Assembly: GCA_002305165.1 (NCBI GenBank)
Contig: DBQI01000017.1
Coordinates: forward strand, 1 to 61,796
Source: Armatimonadetes bacterium UBA1398
GTDB taxonomy: Bacteria > Armatimonadota > Zipacnadia > UBA1398
DNA length: 61,796 bases
Direction of reading: 5' to 3'
The notes below the pieces were generated by a model. That model worked only from the letters and a program-made list of their open reading frames with translations, searched no databases and was not told where the DNA came from. Shown here piece by piece: positions 24,893 through 33,513 of this stretch. Both the position numbers and the translations under genes were made by a program. Each line of letters starts with the position of its first letter. Within the stretch, counting starts at the first letter, position 1.

Positions 24893-25771
24893 ATGGAGTT
24901 CCACAACCCCTGGGAGGCCCCGGGGTTCTTCGCGAAGGCCCACCTGCACACGCATACGACGGAGTCAGACGGCAAGGTCTCGCCGGCACGCGCGGCGGAG
25001 ATCCACTGGCGGTGCGGATACTCCTTCCTGGCCATCACGGACCACGACCGGGTGACCGACACCGCTGCCCTGGCGCGCGAGGGCATGGCAACGATCCCCG
25101 GCGGTGAGCTCAGTTGCCCGTCGGAGCGTGGGGGCTTCTACCACGTCGTGGCTCTGGGCGTCACCCCCGACAACCTGCCGCCCTCGGGCAAGCCGATCAA
25201 GGAGACCCTGCGCGCGGTCCACGAGGCCGACGGCGTCGCCTTCATCGCCCACCCTTACTGGTCCTGCAACACGGTCGAGGACCTGCTCGGGCTGCCGCAC
25301 TGCCTGGGCGTCGAGGTCTACAACCACGGCTGCGAGGCGGAGATCGGGAAGGGCATCAGCTCGGTTCACTGGGATGACGCTCTGTTGCGGGGCGAGCGCT
25401 ACGTGGGCCTGGCGGTGGATGATGCCCACATGTATGGGGTCGATGCCTTGGGTGGCTGGACGTGGCTGCGGGTCACGGAACTCACCGCCGAAGCCGCCCT
25501 CAACGCCCTCCGGCAGGGCCTGCTCTACGCCTCCACGGGGCCGGAGATCCTCGACCTGCGAATCCACGACGGCACCATCGAGGTGGAGACCTCACCCGTC
25601 GAGGCGATCCGGTTCATGGCGGGAGGCCAGCAGGGCTGGTGCGAGCAGTCCTGGGGGCGTCCACCATTGACCGCGGCGCGCTGGCGGCTACCGGAGAAGG
25701 GCGTCTATGTGCGGGTGGAGGTCATCGACGAGCGAGGGCGCCGAGCGTGGGCGCCGCCCATCTACCTCTGA
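24893..25771 (+). CDS. PHP-domain metal-dependent phosphoesterase
   Basis: A 292-residue protein with the PHP metal-binding motifs: H17-x-H19-x-H plus TESDG, then ITDHD (50-52), a later IAHPYWS and AVDDAHMYG. The final ~80 residues form a beta-rich tail. Such stand-alone PHP proteins are often nucleoside 3',5'-bisphosphate or other phosphoesterases of unknown substrate. It diverges from the HAD-like gene across 169 bases and converges with the flavoprotein gene. Confidence 0.88.
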   Translation: MEFHNPWEAPGFFAKAHLHTHTTESDGKVSPARAAEIHWRCGYSFLAITDHDRVTDTAALAREGMATIPGGELSCPSERGGFYHVVALGVTPDNLPPSGKPIKETLRAVHEADGVAFIAHPYWSCNTVEDLLGLPHCLGVEVYNHGCEAEIGKGISSVHWDDALLRGERYVGLAVDDAHMYGVDALGGWTWLRVTELTAEAALNALRQGLLYASTGPEILDLRIHDGTIEVETSPVEAIRFMAGGQQGWCEQSWGRPPLTAARWRLPEKGVYVRVEVIDERGRRAWAPPIYL

Positions 25772-25782
25772 CGCGCCGCGGC

Positions 25783-26841
25783 TCAGTCGTGGTGCTGCGT
25801 CCTACGGTAGAGCGCGGCGCGGGCCTTGGGGAAGGGCCGCGCCAGCAGGAGGGCGGTACCCATGAGGCCCGGCGTGGTGAGGACCCACCGCTTCGGCGGC
25901 TTCCGCCAGAGGTTCGGGCCGAAGGCGCCGCGCCACGCCTCCTCATAGGCCCCGGGGCGGCCGCTGAGCACGGCCTCGGCGAGGAGCGACGCGCCCCACA
26001 AGGCGTACACGAGGCCCTCGCCCCGGACGGGATCGACGTGCCCCGCCGCGTCGCCGATCAGCGCCCAGCCCTCGCCCGTCCGCGTCTGAGCCCACGCCTC
26101 GCGGCTGACCAGGGTGGGGAAGGGATGGGAGTAGTGGCCGAGCACCTCGGCGCCCGCGGCCCACTCCGCCTGAGCCCGGGCGAGGAGCCGCGCGTTCCGC
26201 CGCCGCCCGCCGGGCGCGCTCGCTCGCCAGCCGATCCCGAGAGAGGCGACATCCTTGCGCGGGAACAGGTACGAGTAGCCTTCGGGCCGCTCGAAGCGCA
26301 CACGCACCTCGGTCATCGAGCAGCCTCGGACATAGTGGCCCATCGCCACGCCTAGATCGTTCCGCTCGAAGGGCCCCAGCAGGCGGCGACGCACAAGGCT
26401 GCTCGTGCCGTCGGCGCCGATGAGGAAACCACCTCGGATAATGCCCCCTGTGTGCCTCACCACCCAGCCCGAGTCCTCGCGCTCGAAGCTCACGACTCGC
26501 TCGGTGATATGGCTCGCCCCCGCCGCAAGGGCGGATTTGAGCAGGGCCTGGGCGAGTTCCAGCCGGGAGAGCACGTAGTAGGGGTCGCCGCCGCTCAGTA
26601 GAGTCTCGACGCCGTGAGCGCTCGTGAGGAGGACCCTGCCCACCTCGCGCGCCGTCTCACGGAGCTGTCCGATCTCGGGGAACAGCGTCAGGGCGATGGG
26701 CGAGAACCCACCGCCACAGGGCTTCTCCCACGGCGCCTTGGGATCCAGTAGCGCCGTGGTGGCGCCACCCTCGGCCAGCCGCCGAGCCGCCATGAGCCCC
26801 GCGGGCCCGCCACCTACCACAATCGCATCATACTCGGCCAT
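25783..26841 (-). CDS. Geranylgeranyl reductase family FAD-dependent oxidoreductase
   Basis: A 352-residue flavoprotein with the N-terminal GGGPAG (10-15) in DAIVVGGGPAGLMAARRL, a conserved PCGGGFSP segment, LIGADGTSSLVRRRL, and the second FAD motif ALIGDAAGHVDPVRGEGL. This is the GGR/digeranylgeranylglycerophospholipid reductase group, which saturates isoprenoid double bonds or epoxidises substrates. In bacteria it often acts on menaquinone or carotenoid-related lipids. No isoprenoid genes are adjacent, so the substrate is unknown. Confidence 0.85.
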   Translation of the reverse strand: MAEYDAIVVGGGPAGLMAARRLAEGGATTALLDPKAPWEKPCGGGFSPIALTLFPEIGQLRETAREVGRVLLTSAHGVETLLSGGDPYYVLSRLELAQALLKSALAAGASHITERVVSFEREDSGWVVRHTGGIIRGGFLIGADGTSSLVRRRLLGPFERNDLGVAMGHYVRGCSMTEVRVRFERPEGYSYLFPRKDVASLGIGWRASAPGGRRRNARLLARAQAEWAAGAEVLGHYSHPFPTLVSREAWAQTRTGEGWALIGDAAGHVDPVRGEGLVYALWGASLLAEAVLSGRPGAYEEAWRGAFGPNLWRKPPKRWVLTTPGLMGTALLLARPFPKARAALYRRTQHHD

Positions 26842-26918
26842 GCACGCCTCCGGAAACGCCGCGGACCTCTGGGTATTCGCCCGCCGCGCCTCGTTGCCTC
26901 GCAGGAGCGGGAGACGCA

Positions 26919-27092
26919 GTGTGCCGGCGCTCCGCGAGCGCGGCGCCGGCGGTAATGGTGGATGTGACCGTCAGCCCCGCGCCGGAGGGTGATCCGGAGG
27001 GTTATGACTTCTCCCGGGAGGCGGACGCGTTGGTCATCCGTGGTGTCACCGTGAGCCGCGATGGGCCCACGGTGATCCGCCTCCGGCGTTAG
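26919..27092 (+). pseudogene. Possible 3' remnant of a truncated gene
   Basis: A frame from GTG 26919 (or ATG 26955) to TAG 27092 has strongly coding-like codon bias. Its last 45 residues, VDVTVSPAPEGDPEGYDFSR then VIRGVTVSRDGPTVIRLRR, look like the beta-rich tail of an exported or glycan-binding enzyme. It overlaps the stop of the SLBB gene by 4 bases. It may be a decayed gene end or a small real protein; no start is convincing. Confidence 0.35.
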
Positions 27093-29059
27093 AAGAGGGC
27101 GCCGATGAGGTTCGTGATGCTCAGCGCGTTACGGATGTTGGTGAGCCAGTCGCCCCAGTCGGTGTGATCGGACCTCGGCACCATGACGATGTCGTTCGGC
27201 AGGACCTCGACATTGAAGGCGACGTCGTCCATATCGTGGGCGCCCGAGAGATCGACCCTGGTGAACTGCGGCCCCTCGGGGCCTCGGCGTATGAGCACGG
27301 CCGAGAAGCGGTCGCCGTCGTCCGTGTTCACGCCCCCCGCGGCGGCGATCATGTCGAGGACGGTATCCCCCTCATGCCAGAGGACGAACCCTGGGCGCAC
27401 GACGTAGCCGAGGACGGTGACGCGCTGCCTGGCGTAGGGTACGCGGATCTCGTCGCCGGGTCTGACGGGTAGGTCCTCGACGGTCGTGTCGATGGTCTCC
27501 TGGGCGCCGTCCTGATGGATGATGAGCACATTGCGCGGATCGCCGTCGTTCATGTAGGAGTCGGCGGGCGAGATGGTGGGGCCGCCAGCCATGGCGATCA
27601 CCTCACGCACCGTGTCGCCCTCGCGGAACTGGAAGTAGCCGGGACTCTGGACATAGCCGGCGACGATGACCCGGCGGTCCGCCTCGGGCACCCAGAGGCT
27701 GTCGCCGTGGACGAGTTCCACGTTGGCCTCCAGCGCGGGGTTCTGTGCGATGGCTTGGAGGTCGACGACGAGCTGAGTCCCGTCCGCGCGTGCCAGCACG
27801 CAGTTGGCGAGATCCGCGTCCGTCGTTCGCATGGGCAGGGCATCGACTGTCGTCGTCCCGCCCGCGGCAGTGTAGAGGTCGAGCACCCGTGAGCCGGGCG
27901 GGAGCACGTGCCGCCCCTGGACACGCACGCGCCCGAGGGCATAGTAGGTCTGCTCCCTACGAGGCACCACGATGGAGTCCCCCGGTAGCAGCTCGGGGTC
28001 GCCGGCGCCGGCCACGCGGGAATCGAGGTTCACGAGCAGCTCGGTCCCGTCGGCGCGGTAGAGTCGTATCGCGCTCAGGTCGCCGATCTCCAGGATGTTG
28101 TCCGGTATGCCGGACGAGATGATCACGCCGCCTGCCTTGGCGATGACATCGGAGACGCGGTCGCCCGATCTGAAGACGAGCACGCCTGGGCTCTTGATGT
28201 AGCCGAGGACGGTGACCTCGCTCCGCGAGGCGGGCACGTAGATGACATCACCCGGGAAGACGGCGGGGTCGTCCCGGGTCGTGCCTTCGTCGGCGCCCAT
28301 CAGTGACACGGTCTCGGTAGTGCCATCGGCGCGGTTGATGGTGATGCGTGTGGAGTCGCCGGGGGTGCGGCCTGCCTCGAAGGTCTCCTCGCCGGGCTCC
28401 ACGATCCCCCCGGCTAGAGCCAGGACCTCGGAGAGTCGCGCGCCCTCACGAACGCGGACATCCCCCGGGTCGTGCACGTAGCCGAGCACACTGACAGGGG
28501 CGGACTCCTCGACGATGATCGCGTCCCCGGGCTGAAGCAGGAGGTCGGCCATGGCGCCCTCGGCCCTCAAAGCCTCGTTGAGCTGGAAGGTGACCGATTC
28601 CCCGTCGCGGTGGACGAGGCGTGCCAGTGGGTTGGCGGCTATCTCGAGCTGGACGCCCTTGGCCATGGCTATCGCGTCGCGCACAGCGAGCCCCTCGCGG
28701 AAGGGGAAGTACCCGGGCTCCTTCACCGCGCCGAGGACGCTGACTCGGTCGGCGCCGTACTCCCGCACCCGCACGAGCACATGGGGGCTGACGAACTGCC
28801 CCGCCTCGATGAGGCCCACGCGGATCTCCTCGCTCAGCTCGGCGGTCGTCTTCCCCACGGCGATGACGTCGCCCAGGTAGGCGACGGCGACGGTTCCATC
28901 GGGCCCTACCGTGAGGGCGTCGGTCGTCACGATGGGCGCGTCGGTCCGCTCCTCGGGGACGACGATCTGCAGGACGTCGTACGGCCCGATGCGGTAGGCG
29001 TCGGTCGGAGCCGCCTGAGCCATGGCGAGGGTAAGGGCGGCGAGAAGGACCGCGAACAT
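27089..29059 (-). CDS. Polysaccharide export protein with six SLBB domains (Wza/GfcE-like)
   Basis: The ATG at 29059, behind GGGAGG, gives 656 residues with a signal peptide (FAVLLAALTLAMAQAAP). A Poly_export domain follows (YRIGPYDVLQIVV, VAYLGDVIAVGKT). Six SLBB repeats come next, each with a VLGYV-x-PG core, for example VSVLGAVKEPGYFPFREG, VTVLGYIKSPGVLVFRSG and VTVLGYVVRPGFVLWHEG. Wza has two or three. No lipobox Cys is seen, so it is not a lipoprotein. It is last in the - arm of the polysaccharide locus and should form the outer or periplasmic export channel. Confidence 0.93.
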   Translation of the reverse strand: MFAVLLAALTLAMAQAAPTDAYRIGPYDVLQIVVPEERTDAPIVTTDALTVGPDGTVAVAYLGDVIAVGKTTAELSEEIRVGLIEAGQFVSPHVLVRVREYGADRVSVLGAVKEPGYFPFREGLAVRDAIAMAKGVQLEIAANPLARLVHRDGESVTFQLNEALRAEGAMADLLLQPGDAIIVEESAPVSVLGYVHDPGDVRVREGARLSEVLALAGGIVEPGEETFEAGRTPGDSTRITINRADGTTETVSLMGADEGTTRDDPAVFPGDVIYVPASRSEVTVLGYIKSPGVLVFRSGDRVSDVIAKAGGVIISSGIPDNILEIGDLSAIRLYRADGTELLVNLDSRVAGAGDPELLPGDSIVVPRREQTYYALGRVRVQGRHVLPPGSRVLDLYTAAGGTTTVDALPMRTTDADLANCVLARADGTQLVVDLQAIAQNPALEANVELVHGDSLWVPEADRRVIVAGYVQSPGYFQFREGDTVREVIAMAGGPTISPADSYMNDGDPRNVLIIHQDGAQETIDTTVEDLPVRPGDEIRVPYARQRVTVLGYVVRPGFVLWHEGDTVLDMIAAAGGVNTDDGDRFSAVLIRRGPEGPQFTRVDLSGAHDMDDVAFNVEVLPNDIVMVPRSDHTDWGDWLTNIRNALSITNLIGALF

Positions 29060-29160
29060 GCGAGTAAGCACCTCCCAGGACACCCCCGCGCGTGGGTCAC
29101 GGAGGAGGAGACACACACATATGCGGCGGGCTCAAGCCGCGGTCCTCCCGATGACTCAGG

Positions 29161-29880
29161 CTAACGAGGACCGCCCGAGGCCAGGATCCCCACCTGGCCG
29201 CAGAGCAGGCGGCGGACGAGGGGAACCCTCTCGACGATAGGTTCGAGAGCGGAACCGACAGACACGAGCCAGTCTGGGGAGAACATGGGGACCAGGCCGA
29301 AGAAGAACGACCTCTCCACTCGCCCTCCCGCCGCGGCGATCCAGCGTCGGTACCGCTCTAGGACGTATGAGCGCTCCCCATGGTCCCGGTGGTAGGGTGA
29401 GAGGCGCTCGATAGCCTTCAGGACGGGGTTCCACCCGTTGGGTTCGAGGAAGAAAGCCTGCTTCGCGGCGGCCAGAATGGCTGCGATCTGCTCCTCCGGC
29501 CGCGCGACATGGTGAATCACGCCTCGAACCACCGCGAGATCGAGTCGCTCGCCCGACGTGGCCAGATCCGCGGCGACGCCCTGGCGAAAGGAGAGTCCCT
29601 CCAGGGCACCGTACATCGCCCGAGCCCGCTCTATGCCGGCGACGGCGGGGTCGATGCCCAACACTGATGCGGCCCGGCCGCGCGTCAGCAGAGCCTCAGT
29701 GTAGGTACCATCGCCGCAGCCGATATCGACGACGCGCTTGCCTTCGACTCCTGCCGCCTCGAGGATGACCCGCGTGAAGCGCTCGTTCGCGTAGGCGCAA
29801 CTGCGGCGCCCCGGGTCGGTGTAGCGGTAGGCGCCGTGACCATCCACATCGCGATTGAAGGGGTCGACGACATCGGGCAC
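29161..29880 (-). CDS. Class I SAM-dependent methyltransferase
   Basis: A 239-residue methyltransferase with motif I VVDIGCGDGTYTEALL, the acidic motif VLGIDPAVAGIER, and a post-I segment LAVVRGVIHHVARPEEQ. It has the Methyltransf_25-type fold. The N-terminus contains Asn/Asp-rich text PFNRDVDGHGAYRYTD typical of methyltransferases acting with glycosyltransferases. It follows the GT2 gene by 1 base and probably methylates a sugar or lipid precursor of the polysaccharide. The substrate is not known. Confidence 0.85.
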   Translation of the reverse strand: MPDVVDPFNRDVDGHGAYRYTDPGRRSCAYANERFTRVILEAAGVEGKRVVDIGCGDGTYTEALLTRGRAASVLGIDPAVAGIERARAMYGALEGLSFRQGVAADLATSGERLDLAVVRGVIHHVARPEEQIAAILAAAKQAFFLEPNGWNPVLKAIERLSPYHRDHGERSYVLERYRRWIAAAGGRVERSFFFGLVPMFSPDWLVSVGSALEPIVERVPLVRRLLCGQVGILASGGPR

Positions 29881-29881
29881 G

Positions 29882-30877
29882 TCAGGCGCCCTCCCGATCC
29901 CCGGTATTCCCAGTCGCTGGCGGCGGCCGGTTGTCGATAACGTCCCGCACGATGTAGCGGGGCCGGCCCTTCACCTCCTCGTACATGTGTCTCAGGTACT
30001 CGGCGATGATGGAGAAGCAGACCAATTGCACACTCCCCATACAGAGCACGGCCAGGAGCAGCGTCATGTACCCTGGCGGTGGCCTGTCAAGAATGCCCGC
30101 TAGCGAGAGCACATACGCGCCCAGGTACACCGAGATGGCAAAGCCCGTCAGGAGGACGGCGAGAAGAGCGAGACGGCCGATGTACTCCAGGGGCTTGTCG
30201 CTGAAGGAGAAGATGCCCAGGAGTGCCCAACGGATGTTACTGGCGAGGTTGTTCGTCGAAACCCCGTCGAAACGCGGCTGCCGCACGTACTCGACGCCCG
30301 TCTGGCGAAACCCCGTGTAGGCCCTCAGTCCGCGCAGGAAGGTGAGTCGCTCGGGGAAGCTCTCCAGGAGCATCTTCACGACCGCCCGATCCATGAGTCC
30401 GAAGTCCCCGGCATCCACGGGCACATCGAACCGAGCCATGGCGCGGAAGAGGCGGTAGAAGAGGCGGTAGGCCGCATTGCGGAAGGCGCTCTCCATCCGC
30501 CTAGTACGGATCCCGTAGACGATGGGGTAGCCCTCGAGCCACTTGGCGACGAGGCCGGGGATGATCTCGGGGGGGTCTTGCAGGTCCCCATCCATCAGGA
30601 CTACGCCGTCGCCCCGGCTCACTGCCATTCCGGAAAGGAAGGCATTCTGGCTCCCGAAGTTACGGGTGTGGTTGACGACGACCACCCGCGCATCGGAGTC
30701 GGCGAGCTCACGAAGGATCGCCTCCGCGTCATCGGGGGATGCGTCGTTGACGTAGATGATCTCGTAATCGTCGGTTACCTCGGAGAGCACCTCGGTCAAG
30801 CGTCGATAGCACTCCCGGACGCTCCCCGCGTCGCGGTAGCAGGCGATGACGACGGAGAGGCTGCGAGAGGTCAGCAT
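29882..30877 (-). CDS. Family 2 glycosyltransferase, DPM/ArnC/GtrB-like
   Basis: The ATG at 30877, after GGGGGAGG, gives 331 residues. The GT-A domain has LSVVIACYRDAGSV, YEIIYVNDASPDDAE, the metal motif VVLMDGDLQDPPEI and the QDP-related GDFGLMDRAVV. Two membrane helices follow (LALLAVLLTGFAISVYLGAY and TLLLAVLCMGSVQLVCFSI). These enzymes move a sugar from a nucleotide onto polyprenyl phosphate. It overlaps the transketolase C-subunit gene by 7 bases and probably feeds the GT-C protein encoded at 34479-36542. Confidence 0.9.
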   Translation of the reverse strand: MLTSRSLSVVIACYRDAGSVRECYRRLTEVLSEVTDDYEIIYVNDASPDDAEAILRELADSDARVVVVNHTRNFGSQNAFLSGMAVSRGDGVVLMDGDLQDPPEIIPGLVAKWLEGYPIVYGIRTRRMESAFRNAAYRLFYRLFRAMARFDVPVDAGDFGLMDRAVVKMLLESFPERLTFLRGLRAYTGFRQTGVEYVRQPRFDGVSTNNLASNIRWALLGIFSFSDKPLEYIGRLALLAVLLTGFAISVYLGAYVLSLAGILDRPPPGYMTLLLAVLCMGSVQLVCFSIIAEYLRHMYEEVKGRPRYIVRDVIDNRPPPATGNTGDREGA

Positions 30878-31788
30878 CGCGCCTCCCCCAGAGCCGCGGC
30901 CAAGGATGCGGCGTCGATACCCGACCGCCGCCTGAGTGCTCCCTGGGACGCCGGATCGTGCACGAAGCGGTCCGGGGCCGAGGCCCGGAGGATGCGCGCG
31001 CGCCACCGCTCAGTCATGGCGTCGGCGCAGAGGGCCTCGTGGAGCCCGCCGTAGGGACCGTGCTCCTCCACGGTGAGGACGGTGTGCACCTCGCGGTCCG
31101 CGAGAACCTCCACGAGAGACCCGAGCGGCTTGACGGTATGGGCAGAGAGCACCAAGGGATCGGCGCCGTCACGAGCGAGCATCTCGGCCCCCGCCAGGGC
31201 CTCGGAAGCGACTCCGCCCGTGGCAACGAGAGCGATCTCGCGCCCCTCGCGCAGAACGGTGGGCCGACCGATGGTCACGGGCCCGTCGGTACCTGGCAGC
31301 ACGGGATCTCGCCCGCGCCCGAGCCTCAGGTACGCGGGACCATCCAACGCCAGTGTGGCTAGAACGAGAGCCGCCGTCTCGCGAGGGTCGCACGGGGACA
31401 GGACCGTCATGCCCGGCAGGGCGCGCATCAGGCCGAGGTCATCGACTCCGTGATGGGTGGCGCCGTTCACTCCGTAGGCGTAGCCGGCGCCCACACCGCA
31501 TACCACCACAGGCAGACCCATGCCGCAGAGGCTATTGCGGATCTGCTCCAGGCAGCGAGCCGTCGCGAAGGGGGCGATGCTGTAGGCGAAGGGCCGGAAG
31601 CCCTCCAGGGCCAACCCCGCGGCTACGCCGATCATGTTCGCCTCAGCGACGCCCAGGTTCAGGCAGCGCCCTGGGTTGGCCGCCGCGAAGGGGTCGAAGA
31701 GCTTATAGCCCAGGTCGGCGGTGAGGAAGATGACGCGATCATCCGCCCTCGCCGCTCCCTCGATGGCACGGAAGAAGGCGTCCCTCAT
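30871..31788 (-). CDS. Transketolase C-terminal subunit (first pair)
   Basis: The ATG at 31788, behind GGAGGA, gives 305 residues. This is the Pyr domain plus C-terminal domain of a split transketolase: MRDAFFRAIEGAARADDRV, then GVAEANMIGVAAGLALEGFRPF with the catalytic Glu, GATHHGVDDLGLMRALPG, and EEHGPYGGLHEAL near the end. Transketolases move a two-carbon ketol between sugars using TPP. It overlaps its N-subunit gene by 4 bases (ATGA), the usual coupling. Placement in a polysaccharide locus implies a role in making an unusual sugar. Confidence 0.9.
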   Translation of the reverse strand: MRDAFFRAIEGAARADDRVIFLTADLGYKLFDPFAAANPGRCLNLGVAEANMIGVAAGLALEGFRPFAYSIAPFATARCLEQIRNSLCGMGLPVVVCGVGAGYAYGVNGATHHGVDDLGLMRALPGMTVLSPCDPRETAALVLATLALDGPAYLRLGRGRDPVLPGTDGPVTIGRPTVLREGREIALVATGGVASEALAGAEMLARDGADPLVLSAHTVKPLGSLVEVLADREVHTVLTVEEHGPYGGLHEALCADAMTERWRARILRASAPDRFVHDPASQGALRRRSGIDAASLAAALGEARC

Positions 31789-32603
31789 GGCATGTCCTCC
31801 GCCAGCTCCGCCAGAGCGCGCAGCAGGTCCTCTTGGCTCGGCGGCCGGTAGTGCCACTCGATGTCATCCTCCATGAACGAGACGCCCTTGCCCTTCGTGG
31901 TGCGCGCCACGATAGCGGTGGGCCGCTCCTCGTCGGGGCTGGAGAGGGCCAGCACCAGCGCATCCAGATCGTGGCCGTCCACCTCGAGGGCGTTCCAGCC
32001 AAACTCCCGCCACTTGCCCACCAGGGGCTCGATCCGAGTGATCTGCGCCGTCCGGCCCGTCGCTTGCAGGCCGTTCGCGTCCACGATGCAGCAGAGGTTC
32101 GTCAGTCTCTGAGCGGGGGCCCACAGCGCCGCCTCCCACGTTGAGCCCTCGTTGCACTCGCCGTCGGATACCACCACGAAAACGCGCCCAGGCCGGCCCG
32201 CAAGCCGCATGCCGGTCGCCATCCCCGCGCCGATGCCGAGGCCGTGGCCCAGAGACCCCGTCGTGCACTCGATCCCCGGGAGCGTCGGGTAAGACGGATG
32301 CTCGGCCAGCGCGCTGCCCTCGGCCGCGAACTCCGCCAGCCGCTCGACTGGCAGGAAGCCTCGCTCCGCCAAGCAGGCGTACAGGGCTGCCGCGGCGTGG
32401 CCCTTGCTCAGGATGACGCGATCCCGTCCAGGATCCCGTGGCCGAGCTGGGTCGAGCTGGGCCACCCGGAAGTAGAGGGCAACGAGGATGTCGACGCAGG
32501 AGAGCGCCGAACCGACGTGGGGCGCCCGGCCGCTATGCGAAAGCCGCACCACATGCCGCCGGATCCGCGTCGCCATCCTCGCGAGATCTCCCACGGGAAG
32601 CAC
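31785..32603 (-). CDS. Transketolase N-terminal subunit (first pair)
   Basis: A 272-residue TPP-binding half: RRHVVRLSHSGRAPHVGSAL, RVILSKGHAAAALYACL, and the TPP motif SDGECNEGSTWEAALWAP ending in an Asn-containing DANGLQ. The GHG of TGSLGHGLGIGAG is present. It starts at GTG 32603 behind GGAAGG; ATG 32576 is an alternative. Compared with the second pair (48657-49487) it shares the same layout but clearly different sequence, so the two are old paralogues, not a recent copy. Confidence 0.9.
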   Translation of the reverse strand: MLPVGDLARMATRIRRHVVRLSHSGRAPHVGSALSCVDILVALYFRVAQLDPARPRDPGRDRVILSKGHAAAALYACLAERGFLPVERLAEFAAEGSALAEHPSYPTLPGIECTTGSLGHGLGIGAGMATGMRLAGRPGRVFVVVSDGECNEGSTWEAALWAPAQRLTNLCCIVDANGLQATGRTAQITRIEPLVGKWREFGWNALEVDGHDLDALVLALSSPDEERPTAIVARTTKGKGVSFMEDDIEWHYRPPSQEDLLRALAELAEDMP

Positions 32604-32616
32604 TAGGCACCTTCCC

Positions 32617-33513
32617 TCACTCTGGTCGCCGGGCGATGATCCCGATGTTCCCTAGGTTCGCGGTGATCCGCAATCCGCTGAGTCTGCACCTTCGGGCGGC
32701 ATGGCACAGCACCCTTCGTGCTCGCTCGGGCAGTGGCGATAGGGTGAGCCAGTAGTCGAGGGGATAGCGGTTCGCCACCCCGAACACCTCGAGCACCTCG
32801 AAGCCAGCCCGCTCGAACAGGGCTCGGAGGGTGCGACGGTCGTAGAGCACGAGGTGCTGGACGTCGATCATCGGGCAGCGGCGGCCCAGCAATCGAGCCA
32901 GGGGGTGCCCGATGTCGTGACAGATCCAGAACATAATGCCCCTAGGGATCAGGGCCTGACGGCAGACCTCCAACGCCTCCAGCGGGCGAGCCAGATGGTC
33001 GAGCACCTGGAAACCGGTGATGAGCGAGAAGGTCTCCGGCTCCACCATGCCCGTCCCTAGCGACTGGGGGATGAGGGTGTACGGCGCCCCGGTGGGGAGG
33101 CGCCGGCTGGCCTCAAGAGCCGGCTCCACCCCCGTCAACCGCTCGAACCCCCAGGCTGCCGCAGCCGCCAGGAAGTGACCCTCCCCGCTGCCTACATCCA
33201 GTAGCCCGCGTCGGTCCGGCAGCAGCGGCAGCAGGCGAGGGCCGTAGCGCGCGTAGGTCGCGGCCGCATCCCGCGCGAGATCCGGGTCGGCCCGGGTGCT
33301 GCTCGCGTAGAGCGTCGCCGTCGCATCCTCGTCCAGAATGGGGTCGGCTCGCACGGTGCCCGTCTCGCGGTTGCGGACCATGCGGTAGTGGATCCGGTCC
33401 GCCTCCCTCCGCGCGCGGAAGGTCTCAGGCGTTAGCGCCTCGGGGTCACAGCTCGCGGGATAGAGCTCCTCGTCGGCCCCGGCGGATCCCCCGAGCGGGC
33501 AGAGGGTGCGCAC
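32617..33513 (-). CDS. Class I methyltransferase with degenerate N-terminal zinc site
   Basis: The GTG at 33513 overlaps the epimerase stop (TAGTG) and gives 298 residues. A LLDVGSGEGHFLAAAAAWG SAM motif and GVEPALEASRRL define the methyltransferase. The N-terminus RTLCPLGGS and the later VRNRETGTVRADPILDE match a family that normally has CPLCGS and a second C-x2-C; three of four Cys are lost. The final ~90 residues are a typical NAD-sugar-associated tail. It probably modifies a polysaccharide precursor. Confidence 0.8.
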   Translation of the reverse strand: MRTLCPLGGSAGADEELYPASCDPEALTPETFRARREADRIHYRMVRNRETGTVRADPILDEDATATLYASSTRADPDLARDAAATYARYGPRLLPLLPDRRGLLDVGSGEGHFLAAAAAWGFERLTGVEPALEASRRLPTGAPYTLIPQSLGTGMVEPETFSLITGFQVLDHLARPLEALEVCRQALIPRGIMFWICHDIGHPLARLLGRRCPMIDVQHLVLYDRRTLRALFERAGFEVLEVFGVANRYPLDYWLTLSPLPERARRVLCHAARRCRLSGLRITANLGNIGIIARRPE

